Assembly (NCBI GenBank): GCA_014871385.1
Contig: CM026426.1
Coordinates: forward strand, 99,341,966-99,405,965
Direction: 5' to 3'
Source of the DNA: Ceratodon purpureus
Taxonomy: Eukaryota > Streptophyta > Bryopsida > Pseudoditrichales > Ditrichaceae
Length of the DNA stretch: 64,000 bases
Positions 32,426 through 43,599 of the stretch are shown piece by piece (the first letter of the stretch is position 1; every line of letters starts with the position of its first letter). Both the position numbers and the translations under genes were made by a program. The notes under the pieces are model-generated. The model did not search any database, was not told the origin of the DNA, and saw only the letters and a program-made list of their open reading frames with translations.

Positions 32426-32433
32426 GTCCACAT
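32426..32433. repeat. hAT target-site duplication, right copy (GTCCACAT)
   Basis: An exact 8-bp match to 29569-29576, directly outside the opposite terminus. Confidence 0.88.
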
Positions 32434-34660
32434 TGAGCTTCATTATGCACACAACGTAAAGATGCTGCACTATTTGATATTAGAGCAAATGCAATAGAGT
32501 CGCACTTGACAGACCAATCTAGTTTCTTTTATATATGCTCCATTCCAATCACCAATTGCCATAGTGGTAGTTATATAGTAAAACAAAGCGCTCCTCAATA
32601 CCCTCTTTTTCCTGCAGTTAAATTGAGAAACATCCGGGTTGTATTCTCAGAATCAAATTGGAATTTCACTCTAACTTTAAATCAACCTTTAAAGCTCTAA
32701 ACCTGCACACACTTCCATGCACAAAGTGGGTATCAACTAAGATGATCTAAAAAAACCAACACACAGCTATGAGATGGACTAGATGCAGAAGTTCTGGCCA
32801 TGCTTATCTACAGCGTGACCCATGGGTCATTCCTCTTTCTTTCGTTCAAAACACACCATTCAAATTCTTGAGGCACAAGATTTCATATCAGGTGCAACTT
32901 TTATGGTAGAAATACACCATGACCTGTTACATGTTGTTTTGTACAACAAAAGCCAATGAACTCTCTTAGTGTGGCACTATAACCTCTTAATCTACCAAGT
33001 ACTATCGCATGACTATGAAAATTAATCAGATGAGAAATGAGAATTTTTAATATGAAGTTGAGCTCCGATAAATTGTCTCGGATCTTGCCAAAAAGCCGGG
33101 TTATTGGACCTTCACAAATTTTGTATTAAAGAACAATAACAATAATAAGGAAGAAGGGTGAAACAAAAATCAAAAAATGAGAAGAATAGTTAAAACAAGT
33201 ATAAAGAAGAAAACAAAAAATGAAGAATCTTTAGTAAAAACAGTGAAATATCAATCTTATTGCATAATGGTAGTTATATAGTAAAACAAAAGGTGCCTTT
33301 TAATTTTTTTGGCACAAGACTGTCAGTTGTGGTAGCACGAGAATTGTGGAAAATAACTTGAAAATCCTTGAAGACTCCACTCTTGGGCATCTGGAAAATA
33401 TTTTAAGCCTATCTTCATTAAAATATGAATCTCATGGATAAACATTATTCCGTTGCCATTGAATCGATCTTATAAAAAAAGTTCCTAAATAAACAAAGTA
33501 GAATAACCCCAAAACCGGTCCTTCAGTCTCTTATGTTTCTATTACATTGGTAATAATGGTACCATTTGTCCAAAATAAAAATAAAAATAAAAATATTAGT
33601 CCTTCACGGTTTTTGTAAAAGAGGCCCAATTTCATCCAGATAATAAATGATATAACAAATGGGACTTGCTACGTTGCATGCTCTACAAAAAAATGAACTT
33701 TTTATTATTGAGAACATGTGATAGGAGAACACGTATAAGAGATAGAATTGAGAGGCGAAGTGCAGAGGTTGCCAAAAGATGCGCACGATAGGAGGATTCA
33801 TATAGAGCGCAAATTGATTTGGACAAGAGTCACACACTGACCGACTTGCAGCGGACAACATGCAACATCAATGAATGCTGCGTCACAAATGCAGAATATC
33901 AGCAGGATTACAAGCAAAGGAGAAGAGAAGGCGTTCAATGGGAGAATGGAATGGGGCTATATACGAGGGCGGACAAGAGGCGGACACCGGAGTGATAGCA
34001 ATGGATTTCCGAGGATCAGTGACATGGACTAGGCGCCGGATAGTGTGGCAAATATGGGAAAGCAATGGGGAGTGGCAGATATGGGGAAGCAATGAGCAAC
34101 GAGCATATGTCCAGCATACAAATGTAAACAGGTGGAGGAGAAGGAGGGGTGAGGGATTGAAAACGGGTGAGGCATAATTTTTTTTGACTAGGCAAATACG
34201 GGATGAAACATGGTGGACAAGGTCGGAGCTTCCCTAGACGGGAGTAGGGTCGTGGGCGGGCAGGGTTCCACATGTGTCAGAGGATAGCCGGATTAATGTG
34301 CGGACGGGGTTCCACGGGTGTGGGCATCGGGTTTGATAAGTTTGGAAGGGAGATTTGTAGAAGGCATGGTATGCAATTTTCACCCCTGGTTGATGTCTAG
34401 CGTTCACTCTTAGATTCGCACAACATGATCATTAGCTTTGTTGCAACGCGAGTCCTCTTCAGAGTCGTCTGTGCTCATGTTGTCGTTCGGTCGTGGACTT
34501 TTGCTCCTTAGGTGCAACTCAACGTTTTATGTGATAACTAGCTTCTTCGTAGGCTAGGACCCTTCGGGGTCGCGTATTCCATTTTCATCAAGCTCTGGTC
34601 TACCTTCAGTGTTATCGTAATCATACACAGCAAAGCGAGACGCCACCCCCTAGAACCTTT
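32434..34660. other. No recognisable gene
   Basis: AT-rich, with a 2-3 times repeated word (TGGTAGTTATATAGTAAAACAAA at about 32563 and 33268). Small ORFs near 33.9-34.2 kb overlap on both strands and look like chance. Confidence 0.4.
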
Positions 34661-34854
34661 TATGTTGTTTTACACCTTTTGGAGTTCGTTGGATACAACC
34701 TTCTCTTGCACGACTAGTGGGCACTCTCTCCCCAAGCAAACAATTAGGTGCACGTACCATAGAGTCTTGGATGGACGTAGATGGAACCCTCCTCCGCACA
34801 GCCCAGCTCTGTAAAGAGGATGCGGACAACGCACCAGATTGACCATCGTAGGTG

Positions 34855-35535
34855 TTAGCAGGTTCTGCAAGTCCGTCGTGTGCGTCCCTGACGGGAGATT
34901 TGCCGCCGAAGGATATTCCTAGCGTTGGGGGTGGAGAGCAGGGCAGAATGTGGTTGTTGCTCGTTTAGAGCCGTATTACACATGTACCCCTGTAACTGCG
35001 TCCGAACCCTCTGATTGGCCAAGCGTTTGCTTACATCATTCTCACATATTGCATCTTCCTCGAAGTTGGTAGAGGTCAAATCCTCCTGATGCAGAATTCG
35101 GATCTCTCTCCCTATGTTTGCTAAGACTTCATCGTAGTCTTGCTGGCCAAATGACAAGGAATCACTTTAAGGCTGCAAGATGTCCAGATCGACTATAGGG
35201 GTCCCTCGAGTCGGGCTATCATTGCTTTCGTCCGGCTGTAGTTCCGTTGCATTGATCGGACAATCAGCTCGATGTTCATCTCCTGCCTCTGCCTGCTGTC
35301 TGTTGGAAGTATCTCGATGGAGGCTATCTTTAGCCGCTAGTCAACGGTATCCTTCATCAAGCAAATTGTGGAGCTCGGCGATTCCGACATCGCCACCGTC
35401 GTCACCGTCAGATCCAACATCGTTTGATCCGAACTCCCCATTATCGATCTCGGGTAGATCATCGTCTGCAAGTCCGACGCCACCCATAACAAATCCGCCT
35501 TGTCCAACACCGTCCATGTAGGCCGCATCCGGCAC
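34855..35535 (-). pseudogene. Decayed acidic ORF, unknown function
   Basis: One minus-strand frame runs from ATG 35535 (MPDAAYMDGVG) to 34855 and is interrupted by stops at 35341 and near 35168. The N-terminal part is very acidic (DDDLPEIDNGEFGSND), then comes a helical, charged region (QQDYDEVLANIGREIRIL). It ends in Arg-rich text (RNILRRQISRQGRTRR). More protein-like text lies upstream in another frame to about 35.83 kb. There is no recognised domain. The acidic-then-basic layout is common in the N-terminus of plant transposon proteins, so an element remnant is plausible. Confidence 0.35.
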
Positions 35536-35710
35536 ATGGTCCCCTTCCTATTCAACTCCTTCCTCCTTCTCATCTTTGTGTGTATCTTCGCCATCTAGAT
35601 CATCATTGGAATGAACCTCCTCCAAACCATACCATTGCGCGGGACGTGGGGCCTGGCAGTGACAAACAAGTCTATTGTTGGTGTAGATGTACACTAGGTC
35701 CTCAGCTCGG

Positions 35711-35781
35711 CTATGCACGTAGGAGTACATGCTATGCACGTAGGAGTAATCTATTGCAAACCTTGCTATGCACGTAGGAGT
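35711..35781. repeat. Three copies of GCTATGCACGTAGGAGTA
   Basis: Exact or near-exact 18-bp copies begin at about 35711, 35731 and 35764. The third is separated by a short unrelated spacer. Confidence 0.75.
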
Positions 35782-35829
35782 ATATGCTCTAGTTGCGCTC
35801 ACATGTAGAGACAAAGTATACCTATCCAA

Positions 35830-36711
35830 GGATACGCTTGGCTATTGATTGGAGTGCCTTGACCCCACCCTTCATTGCATCCCACCATTTGTAAATAGCT
35901 GCGCCAAGCGCCACTAGATCACTTGAATCGGCAAAGGCCTTTCAATTTTTGAGGAGATCCTGGTACTAAACGAGGATTAGGACGTAGTTTTGTTCATTTG
36001 AGGCTAGTTTTGTTGGAACACAGAAACTTGCTTATCTTCCGTTTAGCACCAATAACAAGTAAAACTCCCAACCTATCCGTGGAATTCCGAGTATTGTTCC
36101 AGGGACTCAATAGTGCTTTATCAGGTGTCCTCTCCTAAGCAATCATGTTTCTCTTGTCACTACCCGGATTGTATTTGGAACTGGATACTTCTTCTTTTCT
36201 CTTCCCTCTCTCTTATCTTCTTCTCTCAATAGTTTGGTCAACCAACTCCAACGTACCCAATGAGGCATTACCTCACAACTAACCTAGAAAACTCTCATTA
36301 GCAGGTCACAAAAGTGATTCCTCCCAATCCATGAGACTACAACGACACTCCCATTCGGATCCAGGAGAACTAGGATCTAGCTATCTCTAGGCGACCCGTT
36401 CCACTTTTCAACTCTCTACTCACTGACTACGGAACTCTTTCAAAAGTTCAGGGAGTCCGATCAAGTACCCCTCGATTCGCTGCAACCCTAGCAAAGGCTA
36501 TTACGGGTGAGAAATGTTAGAGACTTAGAAGGTGAGGCTTCCTGTCGTACGACAACTTGTTCAATCCTTCTGCTCAATCCCATAAACGTTACGATCCGGG
36601 TCTTGTCCAACAACTTCCATCACCTTCACATCCGGTCTACAACAAAATTCTTACTATGCTCTCGGATCATTCACACTTAGACAGAAGTCATGTAGAGTGT
36701 AGGAAATCACC
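35830..36711. other. No recognisable gene; left flank of the CACTA element
   Basis: Ordinary sequence up to the target site, without ORFs of interest. It lacks the GCGTT/TGACG words that fill the adjoining element. Confidence 0.45.
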
Positions 36712-36714
36712 AAT
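36712..36714. repeat. CACTA target-site duplication, left (AAT)
   Basis: Directly outside the CACTAGAG terminus; matches 60657-60659. Confidence 0.85.
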
Positions 36715-36740
36715 CACTAGAGCAGAACAACATTATGTCC
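36715..36740 (+). repeat. CACTA left terminal inverted repeat
   Basis: CACTAGAGCAGAACAACATT pairs with the right end over CACTAGAG, then A, then AACA, with TGTCC shared slightly further in. Confidence 0.9.
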
Positions 36741-37545
36741 TGCGTTAAACTACGTCATCTGAAACGTAAACCTGGGATTATGGAAATTAGTGTGGAATTG
36801 TGATCCAAAAAAACATATTGCACGTTAAACGTTTTAACGTGCACGCGTCACTTTTGACGGCTTCAGTCAAAGAGTGTCAACTTGAATTTTGAAGTGACGG
36901 TCCACTGTTAACGATAACGCCATGAGACAGGGGCACGTCAACTTAAGCAGAGCTCTGCTTTGTGGAAAGTAACTTTTCTGAAGAGTTTTTTACCTCACGG
37001 TAGTTTAGTGATGGATGAATGTAGTCACATCCCACGTCAGCACGTTTCTTTTAACGTTTCTTTCTGTAGGCTACATCCTAGGGGGTGTCAACAGTGACGC
37101 ACACGTTTTGGATGACATAAAAACGCGTCACACTGCGTTTCAAGAAACATATGGACGTAATTGACGAGTCCCCTATGCATGTAAGCTACGGTTGACGTGG
37201 CGGCTAGGTTTTCACAAGGTCTATGTCCTAGGGGGTGTTAATAGTGACGCGCTCGTTTTTAGTGATGCAAAAACGCGTCTAATTGATGCGTGCGTTAACT
37301 TAAACGTGAGATGCATTTCGGTATGTTTTGATGTGAACGTGTCACTACTGACGTAGTTTGACATTGGACTTGACAGATTGGACGCAGGTTTAACGTGATA
37401 GCGTCACAGTCAACAACGAGATCACGATTATAGGTTTTTTAACGTTCACGCGTCATGGTTAACGTTGCTTAATCATGCATTGCATTGTGGACGTTACTAA
37501 AAACGACAAGTGATGTTCAATAGACGTTGAACTGCGTTACTTGAA
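36740..37545. repeat. CACTA left subterminal repeat zone
   Basis: Dense, both-strand copies of GCGTTA, ACGTTAA, TGACG and ACGCGTCA words, for example CACGCGTCACTTTTGACG (36841-36858) and GTGACGCACACGTTTT. CACTA transposase-partner (TnpA-type) proteins bind subterminal repeats of this kind. Confidence 0.8.
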
Positions 37546-37584
37546 ACAACATGATAAGTCATTTGAGATCAAATCTGTGGAGGG

Positions 37585-38343
37585 TCAATGCTCACTATCT
37601 GATGAATCGCCGAGGAGGTGGTCAGCTCCCTCATCGTCAGTGGCCGCTGCTACGGGACCAACCATGTGCCCTTCTACAAAAGACCCGTTCACTATGAAGT
37701 CCTCTGAATCTGATGCTTCGCGTCTACTGGTCTCTATGTTATTGGCACGTGATGAAATAGGGCCGCTGATCTGTGCATCTGCGTCGTCATCTTCTTCTGC
37801 AGATGCGCGACCTCGACGGCTGCCTCGAACATCAACCTTCCACGGCCCGTCGTCGGTCGCAAAAACCACTTGCTGTGCATGAATGGGAAAAGCAAATGAC
37901 CGGGGACCCAGAGGTGCTCTGTACTGATCTGCAAAGTTGACAGAAAGGAACCCGTGTTCATCCCGCTTCATTGTAGGAGTAGCACCTCCTGTTCTTCCTT
38001 TAACCCATGAACATACAAGAACCACGACGCACGTATGCCTATAGTCTAATTCCAGTATTTCTTCAACATGGCCCACGTACTCTTCTATCTCTGCCCCTCC
38101 ATCATCTGTAAAGGATGCATGCACTCCACTGTCCATGGTGGTGTTTGAAGCTTCGACTGAGCGGCAACGAAAGTGCATGCCATAAGCCTTCATTGATCGA
38201 TACGCGGTTGCATTAAACAACGGAGGCCTCGACAGATCAAACGTGGTTTGGTCGATGCTCCTCGACCCAGTGGCACGGTCGGTGGCAACCGCGGCAGTCA
38301 GCCATTCTGGAAAGGGTGGCAAAGCCCGCAGCTGTGAAGGCAA
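37585..38343 (-). CDS. CACTA transposase gene, DUF4216-type C-terminal exon
   Basis: A 252-codon frame downstream of the transposase exons on the same strand. The core at about residues 80-175 has the DUF4216 pattern: YVGHVEEILELDYRHTCVVVLVCSWV, then a GFLSVNFADQY and an FAFPIHAQQVVFATD segment followed by WKVDV. This module lies C-terminal to DUF4218 in many plant CACTA proteins; its biochemical role is not known. The last ~60 residues are acidic and Ser-rich (EEDDDADAQ). The frame is open to TGA at 37585. Likely the last exon of the TNP2 gene, joined to the exon ending near 38680. Confidence 0.75.
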   Translation of the reverse strand: MPSQLRALPPFPEWLTAAVATDRATGSRSIDQTTFDLSRPPLFNATAYRSMKAYGMHFRCRSVEASNTTMDSGVHASFTDDGGAEIEEYVGHVEEILELDYRHTCVVVLVCSWVKGRTGGATPTMKRDEHGFLSVNFADQYRAPLGPRSFAFPIHAQQVVFATDDGPWKVDVRGSRRGRASAEEDDDADAQISGPISSRANNIETSRREASDSEDFIVNGSFVEGHMVGPVAAATDDEGADHLLGDSSDSEH

Positions 38344-38677
38344 AGCCCGCAGCTCTTCAGAGGGCCTCCGTCTCCTTCAAGAAGGTCTTCCACGATGGCG
38401 CTGGCGACGTAGTGACGACCTAGACTCTTGTTCCACCTCGTACGCTCTGAGGTGGGGAAAATGAAGACATTGTTAGAGCTGTTGCGTTAGATTTAAAGAA
38501 AACAGTGTACACAGTGACACATTCTAACGCATTTGCAGCCATTTTAACGGGTGTTAACACAAATTCTGGTGACGTGAACGTAAACTCATGTTTTTGGCAA
38601 CATTAATTCATTTTTACGGACGTTGACATATGAAGGGGAAAAAAAGCAGAGAAGGGTCACTGCCACAGTTTAAGGTG

Positions 38678-39247
38678 TCACCGTCTGTAGTGCTGAAGTG
38701 AGGCGGCGTTTGTGATTACAAATTTGTGAATCCATTCACGAAGGGTGCGGGACATCACTCGCCTTACTACCTTGCCCTCCACCATTTCATCGTGCATTGC
38801 CTGATCTTCATTTGCGTCCCACACTCTGCGGGATGTAGCGCCATAACGTTCCATATACTCTGAGCAAAATCCAAGTGTTTCTTCCATAGAGTATGCCTCT
38901 GCCATGCAACCCTCGGGCCGAGCATACGAACGCACATAATCCTTGAGGGTCTTCATGTATCTCTCCATTGGATACATCCAACGACTCTGGACTGGGCTGC
39001 ATAGAAATAGCTCCTCCATAAGATGCACAAGAAGGTACGCCATGATGACCATTGAACCTAGAGGGAACTCGCGCTCAATCATACAAACTGTCTCATTTGC
39101 GTCTGCAACCCACTCTTGTTCTTTGGACGGGTTGACTGTGCGACTGCACAAGCACTTAAATATCCTGCTGACTCTCATGATGCAGGTCCGGACTTTGCGA
39201 TTCATATCAACATTCCTTAGTGACACGGGTAGTATCTGCGAATGCAC
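38678..39247 (-). CDS. CACTA transposase gene, DUF4218 exon
   Basis: The text matches the plant DUF4218 pattern: MIEREFPLGSMVIMAYLLVH, LCSPVQSRWMYPMERYM, LKDYVRSYARPEGCMAEAY and GFCSEYMERYG. In CACTA transposases this block directly follows the TNP2 catalytic domain. The first part (LPVSLRNVDMNRKVRTCI) is the usual lead-in. The frame is open. The order with neighbours on the - strand is TNP2, DUF4218, DUF4216, as in full-length CACTA proteins. Confidence 0.85.
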   Translation of the reverse strand: MHSQILPVSLRNVDMNRKVRTCIMRVSRIFKCLCSRTVNPSKEQEWVADANETVCMIEREFPLGSMVIMAYLLVHLMEELFLCSPVQSRWMYPMERYMKTLKDYVRSYARPEGCMAEAYSMEETLGFCSEYMERYGATSRRVWDANEDQAMHDEMVEGKVVRRVMSRTLREWIHKFVITNAASLQHYRR

Positions 39248-39664
39248 CGACAGCGAGTCAAATATGTTTGTCAGAAAGTACGGAGTTAATATTTCGAAAT
39301 CATACTACAAAAAGGACCTACACGACGTCAGATTGTTTTCGTAAGGGTGACAATAGTCTGGACACGTGCTTTGTTGATAACTTGGGGTTATTCCTTGTTT
39401 CCGATAACGTGGACTCCGCGATTCATATCGAGTTTAAAACAACATGAAGCAACATCTTTTACCGTCAACATTACGATACTAATTGTTTCAAGTAACGTTA
39501 CACTGCGTTTCCGAGGAATTTAGCGTAACAGGGCGGAACATGCTCTGACGTTAATTAAAACGTTCCATTGACGAGAAGTAACGTATTGCATGTATATCTA
39601 TAGCTGACACACAATCAATACGTCAACTTAAACATAATAGCAACGTAGAATTGAAATTCGCTTA

Positions 39665-40050
39665 CCTGTTGCATTAGGATGTGAAAGTCATGAGATTTAA
39701 GAAATCTCAATCTTCCTTCGAAAACCCTTTTGTGAATGGCGCCTGCATAATTCTATGGCACCTTCGTCGATCCTATTACAGCTAGCATGTCGTTCTTCGC
39801 TTGTGGTAGGAGAACATAAGGTGCGTGTGGCATGAATAGCCGGCCGTCTGTGCCGTCGGTCTATCTCAACCATAAGTTAGACCTCACTCCCATGTCTTTG
39901 AAGTCCATGCGTCCTCGAGGAAAGTCAGTCTCCCCAAACAGAGTCTTTATTATATTTTCACATAGGTTTTTCTCGCAATGCATGACGTCCAAGGTGTGCC
40001 TGATGAGCAAGTCCTGCACCACACATTGAGGGCCGTGGTCAAAATTCTAT
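39665..40050 (-). pseudogene. CACTA TNP2 transposase exon, C-terminal catalytic part
   Basis: The minus strand reads the conserved TNP2 end: RHTLDVMHCEKNLCENI, GRMDFKDMGVRSNLW, then GRLRFLKSHDFHILMQQ followed by a clean donor (CAG/GTAAG at 39665). The acidic residues of the MHxEKN block belong to the transposase core. TAG stops interrupt the exon at 39861 and 39753, 36 codons apart in the same frame. It continues from the exon at 40228-41180. Confidence 0.82.
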
Positions 40051-40227
40051 AATTTTAAAAATTTCTTTGGAATGCAGAAAGTGACGCGTTGAAGTGACGT
40101 AGGTTGACAGAGTTTAACGGTGTTCTGTGTTTAAGGTGACGGTACTCTATGTCATAGGTTCATGTTGTACATGACATCGTCGTGACGCGGTTTAATAGAG
40201 TTTTACGTTACGCTTTGTCTCGTGCAC

Positions 40228-41187
40228 TTAAACATATTGAGGATTGGAGCAGAAATAAAAAGTGGTAAGCGACATGGCCCAGACCTTCCAATATGGAAGG
40301 GAGTAAAGCGCGGAAATTCTCTTCACCCCGTGCCTCCTCACAGGATCGGCTAGACCGTCTGCCCTGCCACCAGAGGCGATGTAGGCCTCCCTTTCTTGTG
40401 CAAATTGCAGGACATCATTGCCAGTCATGCTTGAACAGGAACAACCGTTCTCTTCAAGACCGTTGAAGCGCATATCGGTACGGAATGCATGGTCCTCTGG
40501 AAGACGTTGGCGTGCACCTACGTACACTATCTTCTGGCCGTTCGGGCCCCTCGCACTGCTGGAAACAATGTTTGGGCCACAAACTGGGCAAGCCTTGTAG
40601 CCCTTGGTTTGTTGTCCAGAGATCAAGCCATACGCGGGGAAATCCAAGATTGTCCACAGTAATAGGCCACGAAGTGTGAAGGACCTCTCTCCACGATCTG
40701 CTGAAGCGTCCACGGCTGGTACGCCTTCCCTAAGGGCATGCAATTCTTCCAGAAGTGGCACCATGAAAACATCTATGTTCTTGTCTGTTGGTGACTCCTT
40801 GCCCGAAATTAAAATGCTCAGCACGATGAAAAAGCGTTTTGTAAGTAACCACGGCAGTAGGTTGTAAATTATCAAAAGAACAGGCCACGTTGAATGTGAC
40901 GTACTACCACCCGAAAAAGGGTTCAGTCCATCAAATGACAGTGCCATGCCGACGTTCCGGTTCTCTGCTTGGAATGTAGGATCTATCACTCCATTGTGTT
41001 TCCAAGCGGGACTGTCGACAACACTCTCCATTGCGATCTCGCCATCCCCGTTCGTGCTCACCCCACGCTGTGAAAGCCACTTCAGAAGCTTTGCAATTGC
41101 TGGAGAGCCAAACATGCGCCTCAACCTTGGAATAAGGGGAAAGTGCCTTACCACCTTCATCGGTGTTGTCTTAGTACCTGCATACAT
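40228..41187 (-). CDS. CACTA TNP2 transposase exon, central catalytic part
   Basis: Classic TNP2 text: HFPLIPRLRRMFGSP, ALSFDGLNPFSGGSTSHSTW (catalytic-region Asp), NLLPWLLTKRFFIVLSILI, PLLEELHALREGV, WTILDFPAYGLISGQ (second Asp) and YKACPVCGPN. The acceptor (TGCAG) is near 41179, so the MYAG start is intronic. The true end is probably near LYSLPYWK, where related proteins run into RHNLDVMH. TNP2 binds the element ends and cuts and rejoins DNA. The frame is open across 300 residues. Confidence 0.9.
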   Translation of the reverse strand: MYAGTKTTPMKVVRHFPLIPRLRRMFGSPAIAKLLKWLSQRGVSTNGDGEIAMESVVDSPAWKHNGVIDPTFQAENRNVGMALSFDGLNPFSGGSTSHSTWPVLLIIYNLLPWLLTKRFFIVLSILISGKESPTDKNIDVFMVPLLEELHALREGVPAVDASADRGERSFTLRGLLLWTILDFPAYGLISGQQTKGYKACPVCGPNIVSSSARGPNGQKIVYVGARQRLPEDHAFRTDMRFNGLEENGCSCSSMTGNDVLQFAQEREAYIASGGRADGLADPVRRHGVKRISALYSLPYWKVWAMSLTTFYFCSNPQYV

Positions 41188-41293
41188 GTACAGAGAAAAC
41201 TACATCACGTTACAGATGGCACAAATTGTGTTACAGGTGACAAACTCTGCGACTAAAGTGACATGAATGCATTCGAGGAAGGGTGACATAAAG

Positions 41294-41425
41294 TGCGTTT
41301 CAGATGACATACAGTGAGTTACTAATGACTTAAATTACGTTTGACATGACATATACTGCGTTACAGATGTAGAATACTGAGTAGCAGGTGACATGGGATG
41401 CGTTACGGATAACACACGTTGACCT
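41294..41425. repeat. Six-unit degenerate tandem of the CACTA motif (20-22 bp)
   Basis: Successive units TGCGTTTCAGATGACATACA.., GAGTTACTAATGACTTAAAT.., CGTTTGACATGACATATACT., CGTTACAGATGTAGAATACT.., and two more lie in the intron between the first two TNP2 exons. Confidence 0.8.
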
Positions 41426-41464
41426 CCATATGACACACAGTGCGCTACAAATGACACACGCTAC

Positions 41465-42332
41465 CTTCTCTGTATCTGCTTTTCCCGCAGCGGGGACATG
41501 ATTCGCAAGCCTCGTGCTCACCACGAAATAGAACACAACCTGCGGGACAAGCATGTATAACATTGTACGCTAGTCCGAGTGCTTGCAGCATTCTCTTCGC
41601 GCTATAGTGCTTTGCAGGCAATACATTTCCTTCTGGTAGAAGCTCCTCTGACAGATAATGAAGTAGCTCAGTTACAAATGCGTTGCTAACCCCGTGCGTC
41701 GTGCACAATGTCATGATGACAACCACTGCTGAAATTAGGCTCACAGTACTACGTGGATACACTGCATGTGATGCCTGCGAGTACAATATCTCCAACGCTT
41801 CCACCGTGCTATCTGCAAAATCTGCCTCATCAGTGTCCCCATTAGTCCTATTCTCGGAATCCTGGGCGATCTCCTGTAACTCTTCAACGGTTCGCAGAGC
41901 GTCCTCAAACTGCTTGTAGACATCGTGGTGGCCAGGCGGATCAGAAATCGTGTCTTCAGGTAGAGGATGCTCAAAAACCTCTTCATCGCGTCCATTACTG
42001 TCGACACTCCACTCCTCATCGCTGTGGTACCATGCTTTGTCCTCCGGGTACCCCTCTGGGGGATCTCCTCCAATCATAGAGCGGTACAGAAATTTGTCAT
42101 GGCCATAAGATTGGAGATGCTTTGTTATTGCGCGCACAGGCAAGCGTCGGCCTCCATGACAGTACGTGCATGGGCATGACCATCTCATTATAGGAACCTC
42201 CCTGCTTGCAGCAAATTGGAGTTCGTGATGGTGAATGATCTCCTCAGTCGACCTCCACTTGCGTTTTCTATTGGGAATCGCCATTTCTGCACAGGAGCCC
42301 CTCTGATAGGTTAGGATGCAGCCTTCGTACAA
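41465..42332 (-). CDS. CACTA TNP2 transposase, N-terminal exon
   Basis: The likely start is the second ATG, at about 42284 (MAIPNRKRKWRST). The CPCTYCHGGRRLPVRAITKHL block is the cysteine/His-containing N-terminal domain of CACTA transposases. An acidic linker follows (DEADFADS). It ends with LSEELLPEGNVLPAKHYSAK, LGLAYNVIHACPAGCVLFRG and CESCPRCGKSRY, the conserved zinc-ribbon-like lead-in to the catalytic domain. The donor follows AGAGAAG at 41465. The frame is open. The gene starts near 42.3 kb and is transcribed leftward. Confidence 0.87.
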
Positions 42333-42732
42333 CTAATGGCGTTCATACGCATGTGTAATTTTATCAAACTACGTTTAAAGTGACAGTACATTGCGTTTTA
42401 GGAGTCGTAACATGCCGTTTAAAGTGATGTAAACAATAACTCTCGGACACAGCAGAGAAAGAGAATATCGCGTTTCTAGGGTGGCCTCAGGACGTCTCAG
42501 TATATGTTACATTGTGTCAAGACACGTTTTCGATGACGCAAAACTACGCCATGAAATATCACGTACTCAAATCATTTATCCATAGAGATATATAGATTTC
42601 CAGGGGTGAGTAGAGGATGCTACAGCTGCTGTTGCTAATGCGTCTCGCTGTTTAAACATTTTGGTAGCCTTCTGACAGCCCATGAGCTGTACTTATTGCT
42701 CCGTCAACATCGAAGTCTAGTCTCTCCCAGCC

Positions 42733-43227
42733 TTAGTGATCTTCAAGACTGATGGCATTTTCTGCACCTTCGGAAGTGGTTGAAGGTGTAGGCAGCGGTG
42801 TACACTTGGGCAACTGCGACGCGTACATCTTTTTGTCCCCAACGGCACCAGCATATGGATTGGAGGAGCTTCGGATTGTTCTTTTAGCAATCGGTTTTGT
42901 CAGTTTTGGCGGCCAACGGGAACTTGAGATCCTAGGGATGTTCCTCGACCTGCGAAGCTCAGAATATGGGCCTCGACGCAAAGGATTCACGGTGTCCATG
43001 TTTTCTGCTTTCTTAATCACAGCCTCTTTCCTTTCAATGGGGATCAGATAGTCATCTAGGTTTAAGAGGATATGGATGACTTCGTACTCTTCAGAACTCG
43101 GAATCCAAACTTCACTCTCCTCTTCTACCATCCCCATACTGCTTGTATCTTGCACACATTTAAGGAACCTCACCGTTTTGTGCTCGCCCATATCTTGAAG
43201 CTTACAAGCTGCGTCAGGTGACCGCAT
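42733..43227 (-). CDS. Hypothetical ORF inside the CACTA element, unrecognised
   Basis: A 164-codon frame lies 400 bp upstream of the transposase N-terminal exon on the same strand. The N-terminal half is mixed with an acidic helical segment (YEVIHILLNLDDYLIPIERK). The C-terminal half is basic and Ser/Pro-rich (RRSRNIPRISSSRWPPKL). There is no recognised domain. The surrounding DNA contains the element's 22-bp motif, so it belongs to the CACTA. It could be a captured gene fragment or a small accessory protein. Confidence 0.4.
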   Translation of the reverse strand: MRSPDAACKLQDMGEHKTVRFLKCVQDTSSMGMVEEESEVWIPSSEEYEVIHILLNLDDYLIPIERKEAVIKKAENMDTVNPLRRGPYSELRRSRNIPRISSSRWPPKLTKPIAKRTIRSSSNPYAGAVGDKKMYASQLPKCTPLPTPSTTSEGAENAISLEDH

Positions 43228-43599
43228 GTGACGCCGTAGTAGATTTTACACTCTGTTAGAATGCGTTTACAATGATGCAGAATAATGACCCCGGCCATGA
43301 CGTGGTCAAATCATATAACCAAGCCTACAATATTCATAACATTGGTAACATGTTCATCCAATGAATTTTGTAATAAGTGGAGAGTGGGGCTGCTATCTGG
43401 ATGCAGGGAGTCCTGTTTGTTTTGGGTGTCCAAAAATCCAGGATCAATGTCCCTAATCCCTGTTTCAAGACAAACTCAGTTCAACAGGGCAGACATCGTA
43501 ATTCAAAGCAATAACATTGGGAGAAACAAGGCAGATGACAAAGATGGCTACTAGGTCCAATGCTCGCAATCAGAATCGATGAACCATTGTGACCACGCT

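Noticed and set aside
33875-34273. Overlapping ORFs on both strands as a gene
   Set aside because: Low complexity, mutually overlapping, no domain, and the lengths are expected by chance.
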